Shown one piece after another: positions 1 to 9,548 of a DNA stretch of 64,000 bases. Source of the stretch: Flavobacteriaceae bacterium NBU2977 (GTDB taxonomy: Bacteria; Bacteroidota; Bacteroidia; Flavobacteriales; Flavobacteriaceae); contig JAIOUW010000004.1 in the NCBI GenBank assembly GCA_019931105.1, forward strand, positions 277,015-341,014. The letters run 5' to 3'. Both the position numbers and the translations under genes were made by a program. Position 1 is the first letter of the stretch. Each line of letters starts with the position of its first letter. Below the pieces are notes generated by a model. It was not told the DNA's origin, made no database searches, and saw nothing but the letters and a program-made list of their open reading frames with translations.

Positions 1-69
1 ATTGCATTAATTTGCAGCAAAAGCTCAGCTGTCTTTTTGGCCGTGTTTTTATCTAAAATCATTGCGCAA

Positions 70-651
70 ATGTATAAAGTTTTTGTTAATGAACTGCCCC
101 TCATATTGACAAATAAACTCTCTGAAACAACTGGCCAATACTATCTTCTGAACCAAGACGCGATTCGGCAGGCCATTAAGGCATTGGTAAAGAAAAAAAT
201 TCCCGAGGCCTATATTTATCACCCGAATCACGAGGAAATTCTTAAAAAATTCACGAAGAACATCAAACTAGAAGTTGCCGCCGGAGGGGTAGTTACCAAC
301 AAGGCGGGCAAGGTGCTTTTTATCTATAGGAATGACAAGTGGGACCTACCCAAGGGAAGGTTGGACAAAGGGGAGACTATCGAAGAATGTGCTCTTAGGG
401 AAGTAAAGGAGGAAACAGGGGTCAAAAACCTCAAGATCGAGAATTTTCTTAAAACAACGTATCATGTCTTCAAACGAAATGGAAAGTATCGCCTAAAAGA
501 AGTCCATTGGTTCGCTATGAAAACCACATACGAAGGAAAACTAGTACCTCAGGAAAATGAAGGTATCGTTAAGGTCAAGTGGAAAGGCCCTAGAAAAATC
601 CAAAAGGCCCTAGAGAATTCATATACCAATATCAAGATTCTTTTCGAATAA
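70..651 (+). CDS. NUDIX hydrolase family protein
   Basis: The protein has 193 residues. The middle carries a complete Nudix box, G-x5-E-x7-RE-V-x-EE-x-G-V (within GRLDKGETIEECALREVKEE), the Mg2+-binding catalytic helix of enzymes that hydrolyse nucleoside diphosphates linked to another moiety. The first 80 or so residues precede the Nudix fold and resemble nothing I can name. I chose the ATG at 70; an upstream TTG at 37 would add 11 residues of poor character. The substrate cannot be read from sequence. The gene is convergent with the M14 peptidase gene. Family call is firm; the specific reaction is unknown. Confidence 0.9.
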   Translation: MYKVFVNELPLILTNKLSETTGQYYLLNQDAIRQAIKALVKKKIPEAYIYHPNHEEILKKFTKNIKLEVAAGGVVTNKAGKVLFIYRNDKWDLPKGRLDKGETIEECALREVKEETGVKNLKIENFLKTTYHVFKRNGKYRLKEVHWFAMKTTYEGKLVPQENEGIVKVKWKGPRKIQKALENSYTNIKILFE

Positions 652-690
652 ATGCCCTGGGGTTTTTAAGTACCTTTTGTTAAGATATGG

Positions 691-2442
691 TCATTTCTGC
701 TTTAAGATACGATAGACAGGGTACTGTAGATGGGCCGTCTCATAATGTTCGGATCGTTTGAACAACCAATCCAATTGGGCGTACCAATTTTGTGCAAAAT
801 CTTCTTCGCCCGTTTTTTTTGCTTCGAAGGCTTCCTTGAGCTGAGGGTCGTTTCTCAGCATTTCAAGTGCCTCGTCTTCAAAAACATATGGAGAAAACCC
901 TTCTTTTTGTTGAAGTATAGTGTCAAAATAGTTCCAATTGAAAAAGGAATCCACTGCCTCAGGCTCCAGAGTTTCAAGTACATACCGTATTCCCGGTTGA
1001 TCTGTCGGAACCAGTATATCGCCCTTTGTAAAATTGATTTCTTGAATTTTTGAAGTTACCGACGTATTATAATGGGGATAATGCCCTTCATAGGCATTGG
1101 ACATTGTTTCGTATGAATCTATTTTATAGGATTCTACCGCAATTACGGAATCTTTTTCAAGGGTGTTGAACTGAATTTCATTGACTTTGAGCAGTTCAAG
1201 GACCTTGTGCCACCCTTTTTTCACGATATAGGCCTCGGGTATTTTTATGGAATCTGAAGGGATAAAATAATTTTGATAGACCACCTCTTTCTCGAAGGGT
1301 TTGCTGCGGTCATATTTCAATCTCGACATGCCGGTAACTTCACTGGTAATCATGGTGCCTTCAAAACCTTTGAAATTAAATTTGGTCGTTTGGGTAGTGT
1401 CTATGGCCCATTTCACGGGGTAGTATGTCCAATCAACATGTCGTGTACCGGCATGTTTTCTTAGATTCTTTATTTTTTGGACATCTTTTTCAACTATTCC
1501 GAGCATTTTGGCCATAAGGGTATAGGTGCCTTCGACCCTTTTTTTATAAGGTTTGAGCATATGGGTCTCGACCATCATCCCTAAGGTGTTCCAAAGGGCC
1601 GTATAGCCTGTCGAGTATCTTGGGTGATCCATAAATTGTGAAAATCCTGATTCAGGTACACGATTGAAAACATTGACGTAGGGCGTAATGTCCCAATTGT
1701 TTTCGCTAAGCCCCGATTCCAATTCGGGCATCATTTCGGTATTCAGGTATTCACCTAATCTACCTCCAAGTTTATTATGCTGGGTGAACAAATGGGTTAG
1801 GGTATATTGATAATCGGCGCCATTGCTAACATGGTTGTCGATAAAAACATCAGGATCGATCGTATGGAAAATCTCTGAAAAAGTACGTGCATTTTTGGTA
1901 TCAGCCTTTATAAAATCACGGTTCAGGTCATAATTTTGGGCATTGCCCCTAAAACCATAAGATACAGGCCCGTTCTGGTTTGTACGCGAGGCTTTGTTAC
2001 GGTTCAAGGCCCCGCCGACATTGTAGACCGGAATGGTCGCTACAACGGTTTTTTTTGGAGTAGGCAGTTTGCCAGCGGCCAAATCTCGAAAAAAGAGCAT
2101 GGTAGCATCGATACCGTCACTTTCTCCGGGATGAATACCGTTGTTGATCAGCATTATGGCTTTTTCTTCCGCTATTTTTGAGAAGTTGAAATTACCGTCG
2201 GGGTTATAAGTAACTAAATTTAGCGGATACCCACTATCCGTTTCACCGATAGTCTGAATGTTGATCTCAGGGAATTCTTTCGCCAGTTGAATGTAAAAAT
2301 CGATTACCTGTAAATACGTAGGTGTTTCATTGCCATTTGAGTTTTCAAAAGGTGTTTGAAAATCAACGGACTTATGCACAGTTTTGGTATCGCACGAAAA
2401 TAGTATCAACACAATTGTTAACCTAATATACAATCGCCGCAC
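691..2442 (-). CDS. M14 family zinc carboxypeptidase-like lipoprotein
   Basis: The 583-residue protein starts with a short hydrophobic segment ending in ILFSC (Cys17), a lipoprotein signal, so it is probably membrane-anchored outside the cytoplasm. Residues about 40-330 form an M14 metallocarboxypeptidase domain: HPGE (His104, Glu107) gives two zinc ligands and the His of DNHVSNG about 100 residues later the third. The C-terminal 250 residues are an additional domain typical of the large Bacteroidota members of this family. It should cleave C-terminal residues from peptides; the true substrate is unknown. The start codon is GTG. It lies 63 bp downstream of the response regulator gene on the same strand. 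Confidence 0.85.
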   Translation of the reverse strand: MRRLYIRLTIVLILFSCDTKTVHKSVDFQTPFENSNGNETPTYLQVIDFYIQLAKEFPEINIQTIGETDSGYPLNLVTYNPDGNFNFSKIAEEKAIMLINNGIHPGESDGIDATMLFFRDLAAGKLPTPKKTVVATIPVYNVGGALNRNKASRTNQNGPVSYGFRGNAQNYDLNRDFIKADTKNARTFSEIFHTIDPDVFIDNHVSNGADYQYTLTHLFTQHNKLGGRLGEYLNTEMMPELESGLSENNWDITPYVNVFNRVPESGFSQFMDHPRYSTGYTALWNTLGMMVETHMLKPYKKRVEGTYTLMAKMLGIVEKDVQKIKNLRKHAGTRHVDWTYYPVKWAIDTTQTTKFNFKGFEGTMITSEVTGMSRLKYDRSKPFEKEVVYQNYFIPSDSIKIPEAYIVKKGWHKVLELLKVNEIQFNTLEKDSVIAVESYKIDSYETMSNAYEGHYPHYNTSVTSKIQEINFTKGDILVPTDQPGIRYVLETLEPEAVDSFFNWNYFDTILQQKEGFSPYVFEDEALEMLRNDPQLKEAFEAKKTGEEDFAQNWYAQLDWLFKRSEHYETAHLQYPVYRILKQK

Positions 2443-2505
2443 GTCAATGACTTTTCTAGGTTCATATTCGTGCGTAAAATTAGTTAAAATATTAGTTTGT
2501 CGTGT

Positions 2506-2910
2506 TTATGCCGCTCTTGTAATAGTTTCCAATTCTTTCTTTCGAATAGGCTTACTATTGTAAGTAATTGTGTGATGGGTTCTGGTTTTGTATTTTTCCC
2601 AATTTTCGTAGTCGAGAGCATCTATTGAGGAAGTAAGTATGTTGATGCGGATCTTTTGTTGTATTGGTAGTCGCAAGAACTCTTCCAAGAATTGCCATCC
2701 GTCCATTACTGGCATGTTCAGATCCAAGAAAATCACTTCAGGAACCTGTTCAGTCTCATTATATACTTCTAAAATGCCATCAAGGGCCAGTTTCCCGTTG
2801 CCATAATCGATGATTGAATCACAGTCTACCACGGTACTCAACATTTTTTTTATACCGAATACCAAAATAGGATCATCATCAACGACGCATATCGAATTAA
2901 TCTTTCTCAT
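2506..2910 (-). CDS. single-domain response regulator
   Basis: The 134-residue protein consists only of a receiver domain. Visible are the acidic pair in VVDDDP, the phospho-acceptor Asp in FLDLNMP, the switch Thr/Ser in ILTSS and the conserved Lys in SKPI. There is no DNA-binding output domain, so it probably acts through protein contacts, as CheY or Rcp1-type regulators do. The ATG at 2910 (MRKINSICVV) lies inside the last codons of the upstream kinase gene, a 14-bp overlap, which implies translational coupling and that the two proteins form one signalling pair. An in-frame start 11 codons further upstream is possible but gives an atypical N-terminus. Confidence 0.9.
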   Translation of the reverse strand: MRKINSICVVDDDPILVFGIKKMLSTVVDCDSIIDYGNGKLALDGILEVYNETEQVPEVIFLDLNMPVMDGWQFLEEFLRLPIQQKIRINILTSSIDALDYENWEKYKTRTHHTITYNSKPIRKKELETITRAA

Positions 2911-4747
2911 TGAAATAAATTTTGAACGTGGTTCCCTTACCAACTGCGCTTTCTACTTCTACCTTTCCGTTCATGGCCTCAATTTGATTTTTAGAAATAT
3001 AGAGGCCTATTCCGCGTGAATCTTTATGGTCGTGAAAAGTTTTATACATGCCGAACAACTTATCGCCATATTTTTTTAAATCAATTCCTGAGCCATTGTC
3101 GGCTATACTAAGAACCGTGTAACCATTTTTGTTCTCAGTGGTCAATACGATTACCGGCCTTCTTTCAGGATTACTGTATTTAACCGAATTGGTTATGAAA
3201 TTCATCAATATACTCTCGAGATAGTCAGGTACCACCTTAATAACTAGTTTTTGAGGTATTTGATTGATTATCAAAGCATTGTTGTTCGTAAGAAATGCTT
3301 GTAGGTCACTTTCAACCTGTTCGACCTTTTCTTTTAGGGCGACTTTTTTCTTCTCTTGGTTTACATTTGTATTTATGGCTACTACCTCATTGAGGTTGTC
3401 CAAGGTTTCCAATAGGCTATCGGAAGAATCCGTCAGCATTTTCATTATTTTGCTCTTCTCATCTTCGTTTTTTTCGTGTGTCAAAAAGTCAAGTAGCATC
3501 GAAAAATTTGCCGTGTGAGATCTTAGATTATGTGATACAATATGTGCAAAATCGATAAGTTTTTTGTTCTGTAAAGAGGTAACGTTGATCAAATCTTTCA
3601 ATTCCCTCTCTTTTTGCTTTATATCGGTGATGTCTATGGACATTCCTATGATACCGGCTATTTCATTGTTCTCATCGATATAGGGAATTTTGGAAACCGA
3701 AAAAATGGTTTCTGTACCATCTTTCTTGATGCATAGATCTTCTTTCGACATAATCGATTTGCGGTTTTTCATGACCCATAAATCTTCATTTCTTCCAATT
3801 TTTGCCGTTTTATGGTCATAAACATCAAAATCGTTCTTGCCCAATAATTCTTGACGACTACCGAGACCGACATAGTCGGCTTCCGATTTATTGACAAGAA
3901 TCTTACGCGATTCAGTATCTTTTATATAGACATTCAATGGAAGGTTATCGATCAGCGTTTGAAGCAACCGTTCATTTTCCTTGGTTCTGGTTTCGATTTC
4001 TACAGTTTGACTGATATCTTGAAATGAACCTAAGAGGCCAGTGAACTTTTTGTTTTTAAATGTTGGCGACCCTGTAGTGATTATCCATTTTTCAATTCCT
4101 TCAGGGGTAATAATCTGTAATTTTTCATTCCACGAGGCCCCTTTGGTGGCAGCATTTTCTAAAGCCAATGCGAATGAGTTGCGGCTATAACCGGGTTTGT
4201 AAAAATCTATGATGTTGTTAAAGGTGGGTACAAAGGCATCGGATACTCCGTGAATGGCCTTTGTTCTCTCGCACCACCACACTTTTTCCTTGATTGGGTC
4301 GAACTCCCAAATTCCTATGTTGGCAAATTCCGCCTTTTCCCTTAGCAATGATTCGAGCTTGTGAAACCTTTGGTCGACCTGAACATGTAGCGATATATTT
4401 TGCACCTGTACAATTGCCCCTATGATGTTTTCGTTATCGTCGTACCACGGCGTAATGGACCATTCGAACCATTTGGAAAGGTCATCATTTTGTGCACACC
4501 ATTCGGTATTGAACTGTGTCGACTTACCTTCAAGACAAAGGATCAAAAGATTCTTCAAATCGCTGCTCGCTTCAGTATGGATTTGATCGAATATGTTCTT
4601 TCCGAGAATGTCAATACTATCGTTTTCAAATTCATTTGCCCACTGATCGGAAGCGTGAATAATTTCAAATTTTCTATTGAGATAAACTGTCGCCGTCGGC
4701 AATTGTTTGACGATGTAGTTATTCCGATGTATCTTCTGTACCTTCAA
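2897..4747 (-). CDS. cytosolic PAS-domain sensor histidine kinase
   Basis: The 616-residue protein has no membrane segment or signal peptide. Three PAS-like domains lie at about residues 15-120, 140-245 and 260-375 (the last with the IIGMSIDITD ending typical of PAS/PAC), then a short coiled linker, a HisKA-type dimerisation helix with the phospho-accepting His in FAHIVSHNLRSH, and a HATPase_c domain with the N box (NFITNSVKYS), G1 (ADNGSGID) and G2 (GIGLYISK) motifs. It therefore senses an intracellular or diffusible signal and phosphorylates the overlapping receiver protein. This resembles the multi-PAS kinase plus lone receiver pairs seen in light and redox signalling; the ligand is not deducible. 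Confidence 0.9.
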   Translation of the reverse strand: MKVQKIHRNNYIVKQLPTATVYLNRKFEIIHASDQWANEFENDSIDILGKNIFDQIHTEASSDLKNLLILCLEGKSTQFNTEWCAQNDDLSKWFEWSITPWYDDNENIIGAIVQVQNISLHVQVDQRFHKLESLLREKAEFANIGIWEFDPIKEKVWWCERTKAIHGVSDAFVPTFNNIIDFYKPGYSRNSFALALENAATKGASWNEKLQIITPEGIEKWIITTGSPTFKNKKFTGLLGSFQDISQTVEIETRTKENERLLQTLIDNLPLNVYIKDTESRKILVNKSEADYVGLGSRQELLGKNDFDVYDHKTAKIGRNEDLWVMKNRKSIMSKEDLCIKKDGTETIFSVSKIPYIDENNEIAGIIGMSIDITDIKQKERELKDLINVTSLQNKKLIDFAHIVSHNLRSHTANFSMLLDFLTHEKNEDEKSKIMKMLTDSSDSLLETLDNLNEVVAINTNVNQEKKKVALKEKVEQVESDLQAFLTNNNALIINQIPQKLVIKVVPDYLESILMNFITNSVKYSNPERRPVIVLTTENKNGYTVLSIADNGSGIDLKKYGDKLFGMYKTFHDHKDSRGIGLYISKNQIEAMNGKVEVESAVGKGTTFKIYFNEKD

Positions 4748-4962
4748 CTTTTGTTGTAATTTCTTACTAAGTTAATAGGATTTGGTAATATTCGTGCAAA
4801 AATGTTGTGAACGCATTGAATCTCGTTGTGTCAAAGGTAAAATGATATGTGAGGTGGTCATTCCTTAATAAAACACAGTCTTTCCCTTCTTTTATGGTTT
4901 TTTCGAATCACTGTGAATCAATCCGTGTTCTTTGAAAGGACTATTCAAAAAGAAGTTTTTTC

Positions 4963-5418
4963 TTACTTGGGTTTCACCGTGCCCGGAACAAGGCCCGAAT
5001 AGTCGCCCCCATTTCTGATAACGTCTCTGACAATTGAAGAACTGATATACGATTTTCCTGAAGAAGTCAGTAGAAATACCGTTTCTATCTCAGAGAGTTT
5101 TCGGTTGGTATGCGCTATTGCCTTTTCGAACTCAAAATCCCCCGGGTTGCGTAGTCCGCGAAGTATAAAATTGGCCCCGACCTTTTTGCAGAAATCAACG
5201 GTAAGACCTTCGTAGTCCATGACTTTGATTGATGGCTCATCTTTAAAGGCTTCTTTGATAAAGCTCATACGTTCATCCAAAGAAAACATATATTTTTTTT
5301 CGGCATTGATTCCAACGGCGATTATCAGCTCATCGAACAGCGTAATGCCCCTCCTAATAATATCATCATGGCCCAACGTGAGAGGGTCAAAAGAACCGGG
5401 AAAAATAGCGCGCTTCAT
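4963..5418 (-). CDS. coaD: pantetheine-phosphate adenylyltransferase
   Basis: The 151-residue protein matches CoaD, which transfers AMP from ATP to 4'-phosphopantetheine in the fourth step of coenzyme A synthesis. The nucleotidyltransferase signature FPGSFDPLTLGH (T/HxGH type) is at the N-terminus, and the second ATP-binding motif ISSSIVR is near residue 130. The length is normal for the family. I use the ATG at 5418 (MKRAIFPGS); a TTG one codon upstream is less likely. The gene lies 95 bp downstream of ddl on the same strand, and the two may be cotranscribed. Confidence 0.97.
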   Translation of the reverse strand: MKRAIFPGSFDPLTLGHDDIIRRGITLFDELIIAVGINAEKKYMFSLDERMSFIKEAFKDEPSIKVMDYEGLTVDFCKKVGANFILRGLRNPGDFEFEKAIAHTNRKLSEIETVFLLTSSGKSYISSSIVRDVIRNGGDYSGLVPGTVKPK

Positions 5419-5513
5419 CAATACTTTAGATTATTAATTCGGAGGTCATTTAAAAAAATGTCTTAAGACCAGAACTTAAATTAGGCCAATTCGATGCCTA
5501 AAGTTACTCAATT

Positions 5514-6488
5514 TTACTTCAATGCCTCTACGATGGCACTTTCAAAGAGTTGTGAAAGTTCGATACCTGCAATTCTTGCCTGTTGCGGAAGAATACTTTC
5601 TGTGGTTAGGCCGGGGGTGGTATTCATCTCCAACATGTATGGTTCGTCATCGATAAAAATGAATTCGCTTCTAGAGTATCCCTTCATTTTGAGAACCTCA
5701 TAAGCACGCTTGGCGATTTCGACTACATTGCGTTCTTGGATCTTGGAAATTCTAGCGGGAGTTATTTCTTTTGATTTACCCTCATATTTGGCTTCATAGT
5801 CGAAAAAATCGTTTTCGGTAATAATCTCTGTTATGGGAAGTACCTTTGTTCGGCCTTCATAGGTAATCACGCCTACAGAGACTTCAGTGCCTTTCAAAAA
5901 AGCTTCGATCAGTATTTCACCGTCTTCTTCGAAGGATTTGGCAATGGCCTTGCCAAGATCTTCTTTTTTATAGACTTTGGAGATTCCGAAACTGCTTCCG
6001 GCCCTGTTGGCCTTTACAAAACAAGGAAGTCCTACCGAATTGATTATTTCATCTTCATCGATTGGGTCACCCAAATTGAGATAGTATGATTTGGCCGATT
6101 TGATGCCATATGGCTTTAAAACGCTGAGAAGATCTCTTTTGTTGAAAGTAAGTGCCCCCTGATAATGGCCACATGAAGTTTGCTGAATACCCAATAGCTC
6201 GAAGTAGGCCTGTAGAAGTCCATCTTCCCCCGGTGTTCCGTGAATGGTATTGAAGACACAATCAAAGTTGATGGTTACGTTCTCGACATGTATTGAAAAA
6301 TCATGCCTGTTCACCGGAAATTCATTGCCGTTATCATCGACATAGACCCATTTTTCCTCTAGAATATGGATTCTATATGGACGGAATTTTTCTTTGTCCA
6401 AATATTCATACACGACATTTCCACTTTTAAGTGATATCTTATACTCACTTGAGTATCCGCCCATGATTATGGCAATATTTTTTGGCAT
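5514..6488 (-). CDS. ddl: D-alanine--D-alanine ligase
   Basis: The 324-residue protein is an ATP-grasp ligase of the Ddl family and makes the D-Ala-D-Ala dipeptide for peptidoglycan. Visible landmarks are the N-terminal IIMGGYSSEYKISL, the HGTPGEDG motif near residue 85, the ATP-grasp core CFVKANRAGSSFGISKV, and the C-terminal EMNTTPGLTTESILPQQA that carries metal- and substrate-binding residues. The length fits the family. It is divergent from the PASTA gene, with a 204-bp region between them, and precedes coaD. Confidence 0.97.
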   Translation of the reverse strand: MPKNIAIIMGGYSSEYKISLKSGNVVYEYLDKEKFRPYRIHILEEKWVYVDDNGNEFPVNRHDFSIHVENVTINFDCVFNTIHGTPGEDGLLQAYFELLGIQQTSCGHYQGALTFNKRDLLSVLKPYGIKSAKSYYLNLGDPIDEDEIINSVGLPCFVKANRAGSSFGISKVYKKEDLGKAIAKSFEEDGEILIEAFLKGTEVSVGVITYEGRTKVLPITEIITENDFFDYEAKYEGKSKEITPARISKIQERNVVEIAKRAYEVLKMKGYSRSEFIFIDDEPYMLEMNTTPGLTTESILPQQARIAGIELSQLFESAIVEALK

Positions 6489-6666
6489 ACCGCTGTTATG
6501 GATTAAAGGCTAATGTTGATAACGAATTCAAAGAAAAGAAAAAAAGATTTGTCTTGCACCAAGGTAGTTTGTTTTTGGAGTATTTTGTAAGTGCCAGTGA
6601 TTGTTTGGTTTAAGCAGACCATTAATGTTTGGTCGTCTCAAGGGATCGAAGTCCTTGCCCATTTGT

Positions 6667-6674
6667 TATATTTG
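6667..6674 (+). promoter_or_regulatory. candidate -7 box of the PASTA/rluD promoter
   Basis: TATATTTG is an exact match to the Bacteroidota -7 consensus TAnnTTTG and lies 18 bp before the ATG of the PASTA gene. No good -33 TTTG is at the expected distance, so the call rests on the -7 box and its position. Confidence 0.45.
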
Positions 6675-6692
6675 CTTGATTAATTTTGAACG

Positions 6693-7280
6693 ATGAGAAA
6701 TTTTTTCAACTTTTTAAAGAGTAGAACTTTTTTGATCCAATTGGGCCTGGCGATATTGACTATCGCCATACTTGCCTTTTTAGTGTTGAACTGGTTGAAG
6801 CGTACTACGAACCATGGTGAGTTTGTCGAGGTGCCCGATTTCTCTAAAATGTCGGTTATGGAAATGCGCGAAGCTGTTGAAAATGCGGGTCTTCGGTACG
6901 AAGTACTCGATTCGGCAAATTACAATCCTGATTACCCTAGATTTTCCATTATCGATCAAGACCCGATCGCGGGTGACAAAGTCAAGGAAAATCGAAAAAT
7001 ATATTTTACCGTAAACCCTTCGGGTTATAAAAAGGTAACTGTTCCAAAAATAATCCAAGTGACCCAGCGGAACGCCGCCTCGATGTTGCGGGCGGTGGGT
7101 CTTGATGTGCAACGTGTTACCTATGTTGATGAGTTGGGCAAAGACATGGTCTATCAAATAAAACATAAGGGAAAATATGTGAAGCCAGGAGATAAGCTAC
7201 CTAAGACCTCGAAAATTGAATTGATCTGTGGCAACGGCAAAATTCCTACAAGTGCCCGAATCAAGGCCGATTCAGAATAA
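6693..7280 (+). CDS. membrane-anchored PASTA domain protein
   Basis: The 195-residue protein has a short basic N-terminus, one transmembrane helix (about residues 14-31) and two PASTA domains outside the membrane (about 40-110, starting VEVPDFSKMS, and 112-182, starting VTVPKIIQV). PASTA domains bind uncrosslinked peptidoglycan or beta-lactams and usually sit on Ser/Thr kinases or PBPs; here neither a kinase nor a transpeptidase is attached. Only 3 bp separate it from the rluD-like gene, so the two form an operon, and the divergent ddl gene also acts in peptidoglycan synthesis. A role in cell-wall sensing or scaffolding is an inference. Confidence 0.9.
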   Translation: MRNFFNFLKSRTFLIQLGLAILTIAILAFLVLNWLKRTTNHGEFVEVPDFSKMSVMEMREAVENAGLRYEVLDSANYNPDYPRFSIIDQDPIAGDKVKENRKIYFTVNPSGYKKVTVPKIIQVTQRNAASMLRAVGLDVQRVTYVDELGKDMVYQIKHKGKYVKPGDKLPKTSKIELICGNGKIPTSARIKADSE

Positions 7281-7283
7281 GTT

Positions 7284-8312
7284 ATGAAATCTCACGATGA
7301 CGCCGAGCTACAAGATCAAGACAACGAACTCTTTGAACACCATAGATTTGTTGCCTCAAAAGGGCAAGAACCGTTAAGGGTCGACAAATTTTTGATGAAT
7401 TTTATCGAGTACGCAACGCGTAACAAGATTCAGCAAGCTGCCAAAAATGGCCATATTTGGGTCAACGATACCATTGTCAAGCAGAATTATAAAGTAAAAC
7501 CGGGCGATGAGGTAAAAGTGCTCTTTGAACACCCTCCACATGAGTATTTGTTGGTCGCCGAAGATATACCCCTTGACATCGTCTATGAAGACGAAGTGTT
7601 CATTGTCGTCAACAAACCGGCGGGCATGGTGGTTCATCCAGGACATGGAAATTATTCAGGTACGCTGATCAATGCTTTACTGCATCATTTTGAAGATCTT
7701 CCGGTAAATAGCAATGAACGCCCTGGATTGGTGCATCGCATTGACAAGGATACTTCAGGATTGTTGGTCATCGCCAAGACCGAGACGGCAATGACCCATT
7801 TGGCGAAACAGTTTTTCGAGAAGACCTCCGAGCGTGAATATATCGCTCTTGTATGGGGCAATGTCGAGCACGATAGTGGAACCATCGAGGGAAATATTGC
7901 CCGCCATCCTAAAAATAGGCTTCAAATGCATGTTTGTGAGGGAGATGAGGGCAAAGAGGCAATAACGCACTACAAGGTTTTGGAACGATTGGGGTATGTG
8001 ACCTTGGTTTCTTGCCAACTTGAAACTGGTCGAACCCATCAAATACGGGTACATATGAAACACATCGGCCACACCTTGTTCAATGATGAGCGCTATGGCG
8101 GCGATAAGATTTTGAAAGGCACCACTTTTACCAAATACAAACAATTCGTTGACAATGCCTTTAAAATTCTGCCACGACAGGCATTGCACGCAAAGACTTT
8201 GGGGCTTGTTCACCCTATCAGTGGAAAAACGATGCGTTTCGATTCCGAGATCCCCAAAGACATGGCAGATTGTATCGAAAAATGGCGACAGTATTCGCGA
8301 CATAACCAATGA
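7284..8312 (+). CDS. rluD: RluD-type 23S rRNA pseudouridine synthase
   Basis: The 342-residue protein has an N-terminal S4 RNA-binding domain (about residues 28-85, LRVDKFL to KPGDEVKV) followed by the RluA-family catalytic domain. The catalytic Asp is in HRIDKDTSGLLV, and the GRTHQIRVHM motif is near residue 250. Family members isomerise uridines in 23S rRNA helix 69 (RluD) or other sites; RluD is the likeliest assignment given the S4 domain, but RluC-like specificity is not excluded. It follows the PASTA gene with a 3-bp gap. Confidence 0.92.
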   Translation: MKSHDDAELQDQDNELFEHHRFVASKGQEPLRVDKFLMNFIEYATRNKIQQAAKNGHIWVNDTIVKQNYKVKPGDEVKVLFEHPPHEYLLVAEDIPLDIVYEDEVFIVVNKPAGMVVHPGHGNYSGTLINALLHHFEDLPVNSNERPGLVHRIDKDTSGLLVIAKTETAMTHLAKQFFEKTSEREYIALVWGNVEHDSGTIEGNIARHPKNRLQMHVCEGDEGKEAITHYKVLERLGYVTLVSCQLETGRTHQIRVHMKHIGHTLFNDERYGGDKILKGTTFTKYKQFVDNAFKILPRQALHAKTLGLVHPISGKTMRFDSEIPKDMADCIEKWRQYSRHNQ

Positions 8313-8471
8313 GATAAATTTCTTCGATACTTTTATCAAAACTATATCTTTAAGAGAATAGGCCATCCCGTAAATCATTACTATTTTTATTCTTCCAAAA
8401 TACTGCAAGATGAAGCAAAATGATTATGGCCTCGCCCAACCTTTGCCATAATCTTCAAAAGAAACAAACCA

Positions 8472-9233
8472 ATGAAAATAGTAGTATCGCCAGCCAAATC
8501 ACTTGATTTTGAAACCAAGTTGCCCACATCGACCTTTACCCAGCCCCAATTTTTGGAACAGTCGGAAAAACTGAACAAGGTGCTGGTCAAGAAAAGACCA
8601 GGGGCTTTATCGAAATTGATGGGCATATCTGATAACCTCGCCCAATTGAACTGGGAGCGAAATCAACGGTTTTCAGTGCCTTTTACGCCCGAAAACGCAC
8701 GCCCGGCTGTCTTTGCCTTTAACGGCGATGTTTATCAAGGTTTGGATGCATATACCATTCCCGAGAAAAAATTAGAACTTCTTCAAGATAGATTACGGAT
8801 TCTTTCGGGCCTTTACGGAGTATTAAGACCATTGGATTTGATTCAGCCCTATAGGCTTGAAATGGGTACACAGTTAAAGGTAGGCCGTAAAAAAAACCTC
8901 TATGAATTTTGGAAAAAAACCTTGACGACCTATTTTAACGATGAATTGGAAGATGATGAACTCTTTGTGAATTTGGCAAGTAACGAATATTTCGGGGCAA
9001 TCGACCCAAAACAGCTCAAAGTACCGATAGTCACACCTATTTTTAAAGATTGGAAAAATGATAGTTTGAAGGTCATTAGCTTCTTTGCCAAAAGGGCAAG
9101 GGGGTCTATGGTACGCTATATAATCGACTCGAACGCCAGAACTTTGGATGACATTCGAGGATTCAATCTAGATGACTACGAGTTTAGCAAAGAGCATACT
9201 ATCAAAGAAAACGAACCGGTTTTTGTTAGATAG
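8472..9233 (+). CDS. yaaA: YaaA family peroxide stress protein
   Basis: The 253-residue protein matches the YaaA (DUF328) family throughout: the N-terminal [14 protein letters not shown], the central [23 protein letters not shown] and the C-terminal [15 protein letters not shown] are all family hallmarks. In E. coli YaaA lowers intracellular free iron during H2O2 stress and the fold binds DNA; by homology this is a cytosolic oxidative-stress protein. It stands alone between rluD and the convergent bTHX gene, and no operator was recognised. Confidence 0.95.
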   Translation: MKIVVSPAKSLDFETKLPTSTFTQPQFLEQSEKLNKVLVKKRPGALSKLMGISDNLAQLNWERNQRFSVPFTPENARPAVFAFNGDVYQGLDAYTIPEKKLELLQDRLRILSGLYGVLRPLDLIQPYRLEMGTQLKVGRKKNLYEFWKKTLTTYFNDELEDDELFVNLASNEYFGAIDPKQLKVPIVTPIFKDWKNDSLKVISFFAKRARGSMVRYIIDSNARTLDDIRGFNLDDYEFSKEHTIKENEPVFVR

Positions 9234-9309
9234 CCCTATGCCATGAACGTTGGTAATGTAGTTGTGAGTAAGGTTGTTTAGCAACATTCTGAATCTCGGA
9301 ACGATTAGG

Positions 9310-9438
9310 CTATTTTTTCTTTCCCACATTTATTTTTTCTTCGATGGTAGGCCGTTTTTTTATTTTTCGAGGTCTTCTGGCACCATAAGAATTGTTCGCG
9401 ATTTTTCCACGTCTCGATTTTTTGTCGCCTTTTCCCAT
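9310..9438 (-). CDS. 30S ribosomal protein bTHX
   Basis: This 42-residue, very basic protein begins MGKGDKKSRRGKIANNSYG, the signature of the small ribosomal protein THX that sits in the 30S head of Thermus and of Bacteroidota. I chose the ATG at 9438; an upstream start would add 20 unrelated residues. The C-terminus is Lys/Arg-rich (RPRKIKKRPTIEEK). It is convergent with yaaA and is easily missed because of its size. Confidence 0.9.
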   Translation of the reverse strand: MGKGDKKSRRGKIANNSYGARRPRKIKKRPTIEEKINVGKKK

Positions 9439-9548
9439 AAGATCGTATTTTCCTTTTTTTCTAAATTTAGTGATTATCCGATTATTTGTCAACCTCATGG
9501 CAGTGGTGGTAAATTGTTATTTTTAGCGCTTATTTAAATTTAGACCCC

